Source of the DNA: JBFXAN01 sp050184225
Lineage (GTDB): Bacteria > Chloroflexota > Dehalococcoidia > CAUJGQ01
NCBI GenBank assembly: GCA_050184225.1
Contig: JBFXAN010000181.1
Location: 1 to 12,945, forward strand
DNA: 12,945 nt
Direction: 5' to 3'
The translations under genes were made by a program, and so were the position numbers. Shown piece after piece: positions 7,801-12,945 of this stretch (within the stretch, counting starts at the first letter, position 1; each line of letters starts with the position of its first letter). The notes below the pieces were generated by a model. It saw nothing but the letters and a program-made list of their open reading frames with translations. It ran no database searches and had not been told where the DNA came from.

Positions 7801-7916
7801 CCGTTTCTCTCCGTTCGCCGTTCACCCTAGAGACCGCCGATTACTCCGCAGCCACGCGGGAGTTACCTCGGCATTACTCTGGCGCCGCCGCGTGTGCGGC
7901 ATGGCCGGTACCCTCG
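7801..7916 (-). other. Non-coding gap between cpaF and tadB
   Basis: 116 bp with no gene. It holds a small inverted repeat at 7887-7900 (GCCGC/GCGGC, 4-nt loop) just after the cpaF stop, without the T-run expected of a terminator, and two ATTACTC copies at 7840-7846 and 7873-7879. It ends in the tadB ribosome site. I see no convincing promoter. It could be an RNA processing site that sets relative expression, but nothing decides this. Confidence 0.45.
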
Positions 7917-9242
7917 CTATGGCATGACCTTCGGCGCCGGCAATGCGTACGGCACACCCCTGGCCGTGATCTTGGTGAGGCAACGCGGCTGGATGCCCGT
8001 CCAGACAAGCCGGTCGCGGACCGGCTCGAGCGTCCAGAGGTCCTGGCCGGTGACAACGTCGCCCTCCATCCCGGCCACCTCGAAGATGCTCACCAGGCGA
8101 CGCCGCCCGCTGCGCGGCTCGAAGCGTAGCTGCACGATTAGCTCGACCGTCCGCGCCACCATCTTGGTCAGCGCCTCGCCGGAGAGACGTTCTTCGGCCA
8201 TCATGGCGAGCGTTGCCAGTCGATCGAGCGCGTCGCGGGGTGAGTTGCCGTGGATCGTGGTGAGGCTGCCCTCGTGGCCCGTGTTCATGGCGAGGAGCAT
8301 GTCTAGCGCCTCGGCGCCGCGCACCTCGCCGACGATGATGCGGGTCGGCCGCATCCGCAGGGCGTTTCGGACGAGGTCGCGGATCCGGATCTCGCCGACG
8401 CCCTCGACGTTACCTGCGCGGGCCTGCAAAGCGACACAGTCGGGGAGCTGACGCTCGAGCTGAAGCTCGGCCACCTCCTCGACGGTGACAACACGCTCGT
8501 CAAGCGAGGCGATCGAGCTGCCGAGGCAGTTGAGAAGCGTTGTCTTACCCGAACCGGTGCTGCCGCTCACCAGGATGTTGACGCCGGCTTGCACGGCAGC
8601 ATCGAGGAACTGGGCGGCCGGCTCAGGGAGCGTGCCAAGCGCGACGAGTTGATCGAGCGAGTGGGCGCGCAGGATGAACTTCCGGATCGTTACGCTGCAC
8701 CAGCGGGTCGTGGCCGGCGGGATCGCCGCGTTTAGGCGCGAGCCGTCTGGCAGACGCGCGTCGACCATCGGCGAGGCCTCGTCCAGCCGCCGGCCGAGTG
8801 GCCCGACGAGGCGCTTGACCAGCGCGCGCAACTCCTCGTCGTCGTCGAAGTAGAGGTCAGGCACGAGCCGCTTCTGCCCGTTCTCGATGATGAAGATCCG
8901 GTGCGGGCCGTTGCAGATAATCTCCTCAACCACCGACGCTTCGACGAAGGGCTGGAGGATGCCCAAGCGCAGCAGCTCATCGAAGAGCCGTCGTTCAACA
9001 CCGCTTGGGTCGGTGAGCAGCGGTGTGTTGGTCGTCGCCGCCCGCCGCTGGTGCGCCGCCACAGCATCCTGGATGAGGATGCGGATGCGCTCCTCGTCCT
9101 CCGGGCCGGGGGTCAGCAGTTGCCATTCTCCTAAGAGTCGGCCCACCGCGGACCGCACCTCCTCGCGCAACGCACGGAGAGAGGCGCGATCGCTGCCCGG
9201 CACACCGTGACCGTCAGCGGACGCGCGTAACGCCGTCGCCAT
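7917..9242 (-). CDS. cpaF: CpaF/TadA-type pilus secretion ATPase
   Basis: 441 residues. ATG at 9242 has AAGGAG 7 bp upstream; the gene overlaps the end of the tadZ-like gene by 29 bp. This is the hexameric ATPase powering Tad pilus assembly at the cytoplasmic side of the TadB/TadC platform. Motifs in order: N-terminal domain with FVEASVVEEIICNGP (99-113); Walker A GSTGSGKT (227-234); Asp box TVEEVAELQL (253-262); Walker B RIIVGEVRG (301-309); His box NTGHEGSLTTIH (320-331); then the usual RLATLAMMA and RTVELIVQL stretches. All catalytic elements are intact, in contrast to two other NTPase-like proteins in this operon. A C-terminal extension of about 50 residues after the core has no motif I recognise. 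Confidence 0.96.
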   Translation of the reverse strand: MATALRASADGHGVPGSDRASLRALREEVRSAVGRLLGEWQLLTPGPEDEERIRILIQDAVAAHQRRAATTNTPLLTDPSGVERRLFDELLRLGILQPFVEASVVEEIICNGPHRIFIIENGQKRLVPDLYFDDDEELRALVKRLVGPLGRRLDEASPMVDARLPDGSRLNAAIPPATTRWCSVTIRKFILRAHSLDQLVALGTLPEPAAQFLDAAVQAGVNILVSGSTGSGKTTLLNCLGSSIASLDERVVTVEEVAELQLERQLPDCVALQARAGNVEGVGEIRIRDLVRNALRMRPTRIIVGEVRGAEALDMLLAMNTGHEGSLTTIHGNSPRDALDRLATLAMMAEERLSGEALTKMVARTVELIVQLRFEPRSGRRRLVSIFEVAGMEGDVVTGQDLWTLEPVRDRLVWTGIQPRCLTKITARGVPYALPAPKVMP

Positions 9243-10623
9243 CCGGCGCTCCTTTCTCCTCCGTCATGGCCCTGCGGCTCCGCTCCGGCCGGCCCCGGAA
9301 CATTCCGACCGGCCATCGCGGCCAGCGCACCCGCCCCTTCGCGGTGGGTTCGGGCGGCAGCACGACGCGCCCGCCGTGAGCCCGCTCGGCAAGGTCGAGC
9401 AAAGCGCGGCCGGCACGACTGCGGTGGTCCACCACGACTGGCCGCTGTGCGGCGAGCGCACGCTGGACGCCTCTGTGGTCGTAGGGGATCACGGCCGCCA
9501 CGGGCACCCCGAGTGCCCACTCGATCTCCCGCAGGCCGTGGTGATGCCGCCGGTCGTGTCGGTTGATAACAAGGGTCATGTGCTCTGGGCCGCGCTGCAG
9601 CCGGGTCTTGAGGAGTGCAAGCGCGGCTCGGGCGCGCCAGAGTCCAACCAAGTCGGCGGCGGTCACCACCAGGATCTGCCCGGCCAGCGCCAGCACGGTG
9701 TGATGCGCCACCGCCTCTGCCCCCAGGACGTCGGCGCCGACGTCGAGGATCACGTAGCGGTAGCGGCGCTGCAGCTCGGTGACCAGCCGCTCGAGGAAAC
9801 GGGCAGGGACGGCAGCCCGCAACTCCGGCTTGGGGACGCCGCAGAGCACCGTACCGTGGGGACTGCGGGCCGCGAGCGGTTGCGTCTCCTGGGCGATTGC
9901 CCGCCCCCACTCGTGAGGGGTCGCCGGCTCAGCGTGCGCCAGCATGGAGAGGTTGCGGGTGGGGTCGGCGTCGAGGACGGCGGCGATGCTCGGGCCAGCC
10001 AAGTCCGTGTCGACAAGCACCGTCGGGGCGACCGCCCCCAGGGCGGCGGCCAGGTTGACGGCGACGGTGGTACGGCCCGGACTGCCGTGCCCACCCGCCA
10101 CGGCGATGACGGACAGCGCGGCCGCTGCATCCTCCGCCTCCCGCGCCGGCTCGTCCGCTGGTGTTGCTGGTTCCTGCGTCGCGCCCGTCGCCCGAGTACG
10201 CTCGCCCCGCATCGCCGCGGCCAGTGCCTCCCGGACCGCTTCCGCGGGGGCATCCGGCGGTAAGACGAGCCCGCGGAGGATCTGCCGGTGCTCCTCACCC
10301 TCCGCCGGTGGGGCGAGGAGGACGAGCGGCGTGCGCGTCCGCGCCAGTTCCACCAGCGCACCGTTGGTGAGGCGGTGCAGATCGAAGGCGACCAGGGCCG
10401 CGTCCACGCGCCCGCCCCGGATGCAGGCGAGTAACTGGTCGGCAGCCAGGCAGCGCTCCGCAATGACAAACTCACCGGACTCACCGAGCGACGGGAGCAG
10501 CACGCGCTCGCGCTCAGAATCGCCGAGGCCAACCGCCAGCCGGAATGACGGCGGGACGTGCCCGTCAAGCCTGCCGCGCCGACGACCCTTGATGGTACCT
10601 GGTCGGGGTGTGCCGCCGCTCAT
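9214..10623 (-). CDS. CpaE/TadZ-like MinD/ParA-family protein with altered P-loop
   Basis: 469 residues. Residues 27-140 look like a degenerate receiver domain (RVDAALVAFDLHRL, TPLVLLAPP), the usual N-terminal part of CpaE/TadZ proteins, which place the Tad machinery at the pole or membrane. After an Ala/Glu-rich linker (141-168) comes a SIMIBI/MinD-type ATPase domain: P-loop region AGGHGSPGRTT (176-186), A-prime motif LVDTD (203-207) and Walker B-like VILDVGAD (291-298). In MinD the P-loop reads GKGGVGKTT; here His179 replaces the signature Lys and Arg184 replaces the P-loop Lys. A GSPGRTT form is, as I recall, shared by actinobacterial relatives. A basic tail (428-451) may bind membrane or nucleic acid. 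The start follows the cpaB stop by 13 bp, with AAGGA about 10 bp upstream. Confidence 0.88.
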   Translation of the reverse strand: MSGGTPRPGTIKGRRRGRLDGHVPPSFRLAVGLGDSERERVLLPSLGESGEFVIAERCLAADQLLACIRGGRVDAALVAFDLHRLTNGALVELARTRTPLVLLAPPAEGEEHRQILRGLVLPPDAPAEAVREALAAAMRGERTRATGATQEPATPADEPAREAEDAAAALSVIAVAGGHGSPGRTTVAVNLAAALGAVAPTVLVDTDLAGPSIAAVLDADPTRNLSMLAHAEPATPHEWGRAIAQETQPLAARSPHGTVLCGVPKPELRAAVPARFLERLVTELQRRYRYVILDVGADVLGAEAVAHHTVLALAGQILVVTAADLVGLWRARAALALLKTRLQRGPEHMTLVINRHDRRHHHGLREIEWALGVPVAAVIPYDHRGVQRALAAQRPVVVDHRSRAGRALLDLAERAHGGRVVLPPEPTAKGRVRWPRWPVGMFRGRPERSRRAMTEEKGAPDGDGVTRVR

Positions 10624-10636
10624 CCTTATTCCGTCC

Positions 10637-11326
10637 TTACGGCGTCGCTAGCAGCGCGACATCGAGTTCGCCCGCCCACTTCGCTCGGGCGAGCTGCAGC
10701 GCCTGCTCCTCGGTGACGATCAGCGTCAGCCAGCTAATCGGCCGCTGGGAGCGGGAGCCGCGGGCGGAGTCAGCACCGCCGGTGTTAATCACCGTCCCTT
10801 GGTCGTCGTACCCAACGTCCTGCACGGTGACGCGGGGGAGCACCACCGTGGTGCGCGCTTCAGGCGTGCCCTTGTTTGTCGTCAGTAACACCAAGGCGGC
10901 GTCGCCCGGCCGCACACGCCCACCGGCCGCCGTCTCCACACTGGCGGGGACCGTCAGCAGCAGCTCGTTCGGCGCGAGCGGTGACCGGTCGGAAATCTGT
11001 GCGCGGGTGAGCAGCTGCTGCGTGTGAACCGGTTCGGACACCTGCCTGCCGACGAGAGCGGTCAGCTCATCCGCCGGCACCGCTGCGCCATAAATCCGGT
11101 CATCAACCTGCACGTGGGCCACAGCCAGATCGCCAACGGCGAGCGTCGCGCCGCCGGGCAGGTCGCGCGTGGCCACGAGAACGGCGCGTGTCTCCGTTGA
11201 TCTGCTCCAGATGGCGACGGAGCCACCGATCGCGAGGAGCATGAGGAACAACCCGAACACGGCGCGCAGGTCGAGCCGTCGCGGCCGGCGCAACGCGCGG
11301 GTCGGCGACAGGACAGTCGTCGTCAT
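10637..11326 (-). CDS. cpaB: CpaB/RcpC-like pilus assembly protein (SAF domain)
   Basis: 229 residues from ATG 11326. An ATG two codons upstream (11332) is possible, but GAGGAG ends only 2 bp before it and 8 bp before the chosen one. A basic head leads into one membrane helix (22-40, AVFGLFLMLLAIGGSVAIW). A SAF domain follows at about 48-110 (VLVATRDLPGGATLAVGDLAV and the GRQVSEPVHTQQLLTRAQI end), then the CpaB/RcpC C-terminal domain at about 116-228 (VRPGDAALVLLT, LTLIVTEEQALQLARAKWAGELDVAL). In diderms CpaB supports the outer-membrane secretin; in monoderms it is thought to act on or through the wall, with SAF domains perhaps binding glycans. It is the first gene of the operon, with a leader of about 165 nt and a good promoter. 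Confidence 0.93.
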   Translation of the reverse strand: MTTTVLSPTRALRRPRRLDLRAVFGLFLMLLAIGGSVAIWSRSTETRAVLVATRDLPGGATLAVGDLAVAHVQVDDRIYGAAVPADELTALVGRQVSEPVHTQQLLTRAQISDRSPLAPNELLLTVPASVETAAGGRVRPGDAALVLLTTNKGTPEARTTVVLPRVTVQDVGYDDQGTVINTGGADSARGSRSQRPISWLTLIVTEEQALQLARAKWAGELDVALLATP

Positions 11327-11492
11327 GCACATGACTCCTCGGGCGATAGCCCTGCCCCGCTGCCTCTCGGGCCGCTTGCCAAGGACTGCAGAGGCGAGCG
11401 GCTGTGCCGGCGGCGATCACCGCCGACCGCTCGATCGGCGAAAGGGATGCTCCGGCGAGGCTTTCGGGTGATTCACCTCAGTTGACGTGCTG
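11327..11492 (-). promoter_or_regulatory. Structured 5' leader of the tad operon
   Basis: The stretch between the predicted transcription start and cpaB has no reading frame I can support. It is rich in inverted repeats: 11371-11380 pairs with 11393-11402 (9 of 10 bases, 12-nt loop), and 11362-11367 (GCCTCT) pairs with 11390-11395 (AGAGGC). These two stems share bases 11393-11395 and cannot form together. GGCG/CGCC and CCGA/TCGG hairpins lie further upstream (11411-11440). The leader ends in GAGGAG at the cpaB start. I looked for the conserved cores of c-di-GMP riboswitches and did not find them. Strong GC bias makes chance pairing likely, so a regulatory role is only possible. Confidence 0.4.
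11474..11487 (+). repeat. Putative operator copy A
   Basis: CACCTCAGTTGACG, one of three copies of CAYYTCAGTTGACR in about 100 bp. The core TCAGTTGA (11478-11485) has TCA/TGA dyad ends. It lies just downstream of the predicted tad transcription start, where a bound protein could block initiation or early elongation. With three bases of 5' flank it matches copy C at 16 of 17 positions. Confidence 0.62.
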
Positions 11493-11498
11493 CGGGAC

Positions 11499-11527
11499 AA
11501 CATAAACTGACTCGTGTCGGGTGTCAA
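11499..11527 (-). promoter_or_regulatory. Promoter of the tad pilus operon
   Basis: On the minus strand, TTGACA (11527-11522) matches the -35 consensus fully. A 17-bp spacer leads to TATGTT (11504-11499), 4 of 6 to the -10 consensus. The predicted start is near 11492. One regulatory repeat overlaps the -35 box and another covers about +8 to +15, a layout that suits repression. Assumes a housekeeping sigma factor of the sigma-70 type. Confidence 0.68.
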
Positions 11528-11535
11528 CTGAAGTG
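11522..11535 (-). repeat. Putative operator copy B
   Basis: CACTTCAGTTGACA on the minus strand, inverted relative to copies A and C. Eleven of 14 positions are invariant in all three copies. It overlaps the TTGACA -35 box of the tad promoter directly, so occupancy would compete with RNA polymerase. Its centre is 46 bp from that of copy A and 39 bp from that of copy C. Confidence 0.65.
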
Positions 11536-11556
11536 TCCTAGAGAGGAGCTATCACA

Positions 11557-11585
11557 TTCATCTCAGTTGACGCGACTGGTATACT
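11557..11585 (+). promoter_or_regulatory. Extended -10 promoter of the regulator gene
   Basis: TATACT at 11580-11585 is preceded directly by TGG, giving a TGnTATAnT-type extended -10 element. The -35 position (11557-11562, TTCATC, 17-bp spacing) is weak, which extended -10 promoters tolerate. The start would be near 11592, about 68 nt before the ATG at 11660. The TTGACG at 11567 is only 7 bp from the -10 and belongs to operator C. Confidence 0.6.
11559..11572 (+). repeat. Putative operator copy C
   Basis: CATCTCAGTTGACG, in the same orientation as copy A. It falls mostly in the spacer between the weak -35 and the extended -10 of the regulator's promoter, an arrangement typical of autorepression. 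Confidence 0.65.
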
Positions 11586-11659
11586 CTCGTGGGCAGCCTG
11601 GGCGCGGGCGTGATGCCGAGGCCATGTCACTTGTGGCGAAGGGGGAAGGGGGCACGAGC

Positions 11660-12142
11660 ATGGCCGATGACGAGCTGGCATCGAGGCGGACGTTGGCGGA
11701 GAGACTCAATCACTTGTTCAATACGATCCATCCGCGCGACCGTGGCGAGTACAGTTTCGAGGAGGTGGCGGACGCAATCCGCGCCCGCGGTGGGCCAACC
11801 ATCTCGGCGACGTATCTCTGGCAGCTCCGCAAGGGCCTGCGCGACAACCCGACGAAGAAGCACCTTGAGGCGCTGGCGGACTTCTTCGGTGTCTCACCGG
11901 CGTACTTCTTCAACGAGGAAGCGGCTGCGCGTATCGACGCGGAGCTCGAACTGCTGGCGGCGCTGCGGGACGCATCGGTGCGTCAGATCGCCCTGCGCGC
12001 CTCCGGGCTCTCCCCGCAGAGCCTGAGCACGATCGCGGAGATGATCGAGCGTGTCCGGCAGCTTGAGCGGCTGCCGGATGCCAACGGTCACATGCAGACG
12101 CGGCGCCGACGGCCGTACCGCCAGAATGAACGCAGTTCCTAG
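11660..12142 (+). CDS. EspR-like helix-turn-helix transcriptional regulator
   Basis: 160 residues from ATG 11660, downstream of a purine-rich AAGGGGG stretch. An ATG at 11624 (adding 12 residues) is possible; a TTG at 11567 lies inside operator C, upstream of the predicted transcript start, and is rejected. Residues 11-85 form an XRE-like DNA-binding domain: LAERLNHLFNTIHPRDRG, EEVADAIRARG, recognition region TISATYLWQLRKG (47-59), NPTKKHLEALADFFGVSPAYF. Residues 93-142 form a helical second domain (ELELLAALRDASVRQIALRASGLS). From memory this follows Mycobacterium EspR throughout, including the LNxLFxTxxPxxRG start and the L(R)DxxVRxIAxRAxGL stretch. EspR dimerises through its C-terminal part and binds several distant sites. 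The tail (144-160) is basic and probably disordered. It lies divergent from the pilus operon and 93 bp before the peptidase gene. Repression of both promoters is inferred from operator positions. Confidence 0.9.
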   Translation: MADDELASRRTLAERLNHLFNTIHPRDRGEYSFEEVADAIRARGGPTISATYLWQLRKGLRDNPTKKHLEALADFFGVSPAYFFNEEAAARIDAELELLAALRDASVRQIALRASGLSPQSLSTIAEMIERVRQLERLPDANGHMQTRRRRPYRQNERSS

Positions 12143-12235
12143 CGACCCGACACATCTGCCGCCCCGCGACCAATCCCCGTATTTAGCCTCGATTCCCACG
12201 TTGCTGAGCAACCGTACGCAGAGAAAGGGGGACCG
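12143..12235 (+). other. Gap between regulator and peptidase genes with small hairpin
   Basis: 93 bp without a gene. It contains a perfect inverted repeat at 12200-12212 (GTTGC TGA GCAAC), followed after 11 bases by the AAAGGGGG ribosome site of the peptidase gene. I see no convincing promoter; TATTTA at 12180-12185 lacks a partner -35. The hairpin could tune translation or be a protein-binding site, and it has no T-run. Co-transcription with the regulator is the simplest reading. Confidence 0.45.
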
Positions 12236-12757
12236 ATGGATTTGAAGCGGCTCCGCCAGCGGTGTGAGGCACGGCTGCAGGCGCTGGACCTCCCCACATC
12301 GCTCAATGCTCGCTCCCTCTGCGACACGCTGGTCGCATGGCGGGGGCGCCCGATCCTGCTCCAGCCCGTCGCCAACGGCGCCGGCCCCCACGGTGTATGG
12401 GTGGCAGGGCCGTCCGTTGACGTCGTCTTCTACGAACGAGAGACAAGCCCGATGCACCAGGAGCACATCATCCTGCACGAGCTCTGCCACTTGCTCTGCG
12501 ACCATCGGTCGACGCCGGTGTCCGATGCGGACTACACGCAGCTGCTGTTTCCCAACCTTCATCCCGGGACGGTGCAGCTCCTCCTCCAGCGGGCCGGCTA
12601 CTCGACCGACGAGGAGCGCGAGGCCGAGATCCTCGCCTCGCTGATCCTCGAGCGGACGGTCGGTACGCCGCCGATCGGAGTGCCGTCCCCGGACGTCGAG
12701 GTGGGGCTGGTGGTGCGACTTGAGGCTGCGCTGACAGGTGCCCTGGCTAGGGAATGA
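12236..12757 (+). CDS. ImmA/IrrE-family zinc metallopeptidase
   Basis: 173 residues; ATG at 12236 has AAAGGGGG about 5 bp upstream. The zinc site HELCH is at 81-85 within HIILHELCHLLCDH; a third ligand is expected from the acidic cluster DEEREAE at 125-131, which leads into ILASLIL as in ImmA/IrrE proteins (ExEAxxFAxxLL). The N-terminal part (1-60) precedes a strand (VDVVFYERE) before the active-site helix. There is no signal peptide, so it acts in the cytoplasm. Known relatives ImmA and IrrE cleave a partner XRE-type repressor (ImmR, DdrO), which makes the neighbouring EspR-like regulator the obvious candidate substrate. From memory, HTH gene plus ImmA/IrrE-like gene plus MAB_1171c-like gene is a recurring trio in actinobacteria. 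The stop overlaps the region of the next start. Confidence 0.9.
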   Translation: MDLKRLRQRCEARLQALDLPTSLNARSLCDTLVAWRGRPILLQPVANGAGPHGVWVAGPSVDVVFYERETSPMHQEHIILHELCHLLCDHRSTPVSDADYTQLLFPNLHPGTVQLLLQRAGYSTDEEREAEILASLILERTVGTPPIGVPSPDVEVGLVVRLEAALTGALARE

Positions 12758-12759
12758 CG

Positions 12760-12945
12760 ATGACCGGTCAACTCGTCACATACGCGCCGGCGGTGCTCGC
12801 CTGGGCGGCGGTGGCGTACAAGCTGCCCGCCTTCCGTCGCGGCCCTCATCATACAGTCCGGTGTGCGCACTGGCTGACCCTGCTCTGCCTCGCGCTGGCC
12901 CTAACCGTACTGCTGCCGCCGATCCACGTCCGCCTCGATCACCTG
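12760..12945 (+). CDS. MAB_1171c-like (DUF6545-type) multi-pass membrane protein, N-terminal part
   Basis: 62 codons are visible before the right edge. ATG at 12760 has TAGGGA 6 bp upstream; an in-frame ATG at 12754 overlaps the peptidase stop (ATGA) and is the alternative. The fragment has two hydrophobic segments: residues 5-20 (LVTYAPAVLAWAAVAY) and 38-53 (WLTLLCLALALTVLLP), joined by the basic loop KLPAFRRGPHHTVRCAH. The 'AWAAVAYKL..FRR.P' beginning and the 'P.IHVRLDHL' end agree, from memory, with the start of actinobacterial MAB_1171c family putative transporters, which often stand next to an HTH regulator and an ImmA/IrrE-like gene. Its substrate and function are not known to me. It could be a sensor feeding the peptidase and regulator instead of a transporter. 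Confidence 0.62.
   Translation, partial: MTGQLVTYAPAVLAWAAVAYKLPAFRRGPHHTVRCAHWLTLLCLALALTVLLPPIHVRLDHL

Noticed and set aside
7887..7900. Hairpin after cpaF as a transcription terminator
   Set aside because: The stem is only 5 bp and no T-run follows on the minus strand; tadB and later genes clearly belong to the same operon.
9214..10623. Plasmid or chromosome partition ParA
   Set aside because: The receiver-like N-terminal domain, altered P-loop and position between cpaB and cpaF identify it as CpaE/TadZ-like.
11327..11492. c-di-GMP (GEMM) riboswitch in the tad leader, suggested by a CGAAAGCC stretch
   Set aside because: The conserved core sequences of that riboswitch class are not present in order.
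11567..11585. TTGACG at 11567-11572 as the -35 box of the regulator promoter
   Set aside because: Only 7 bp separate it from TATACT. It is part of the repeated 14-mer; the extended -10 TGGTATACT explains the promoter better.
11567..11659. TTG start at 11567 extending the EspR-like regulator by 31 residues
   Set aside because: The codon lies inside operator C and upstream of the predicted transcript start near 11592; homology to EspR begins only after the ATG at 11660.
1..12945. CRISPR arrays, tRNA or rRNA genes, insertion sequences, attachment sites
   Set aside because: I saw no regularly spaced repeats, cloverleaf or rRNA signatures, transposase genes or flanking terminal repeats on either strand.

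Overview
The window is GC-rich, densely packed bacterial DNA. It holds most of a Tad/Flp (type IVc) pilus operon on the minus strand and, divergent from it, a small regulatory cassette on the plus strand. The absence of an outer-membrane secretin and the actinobacteria-like flavour of several proteins (an EspR-like regulator, a LysM membrane protein, a MAB_1171c-like membrane protein) point to a monoderm, high-GC organism. A Thermomicrobia-type Chloroflexota or an actinobacterium fits best; I lean to Chloroflexota, but this is an impression and not a proof.

Minus strand, read in the direction of transcription from about 11.5 kb down to 1: cpaB/rcpC (SAF domain), cpaE/tadZ-like MinD/ParA ATPase, cpaF/tadA secretion ATPase, tadB, tadC, one Flp pilin, two TadE-like minor pilins, one TadG-like protein, a membrane-anchored NTF2-like protein, a secreted protein with a PKD-like segment, and finally a very large protein that runs off the left edge (819 codons visible, no stop). 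That last protein has N-terminal membrane segments, two LysM domains, a proline-rich linker, another membrane segment and an FtsK/SpoIIIE-type domain whose Walker A and Walker B residues are lost. Genes overlap by 4-29 bp or are separated by 13-116 bp, so this looks like one operon of at least twelve genes.

The intergenic region 11327-11659 holds a good sigma-70-type promoter facing the tad genes (TTGACA, 17 bp, TATGTT), an extended -10 promoter facing the regulator gene (TGGTATACT), and three copies of a 14-bp element, CAYYTCAGTTGACR. One copy overlaps the tad -35 box, one lies just past the predicted tad start site, and one sits in the spacer of the regulator's own promoter. A structured leader of about 165 nt precedes cpaB.

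Plus strand, 11.66 kb to the right edge: an EspR-like helix-turn-helix regulator, an ImmA/IrrE-type zinc metallopeptidase (HELCH motif), and the start of a MAB_1171c-like membrane protein that runs off the right edge. My working model is that the regulator represses both promoters through the three sites and the peptidase relieves repression, as ImmA does for ImmR and IrrE does for DdrO. If so, pilus assembly is under a proteolytic switch. The model is inference; the sites, promoters and gene order are visible.
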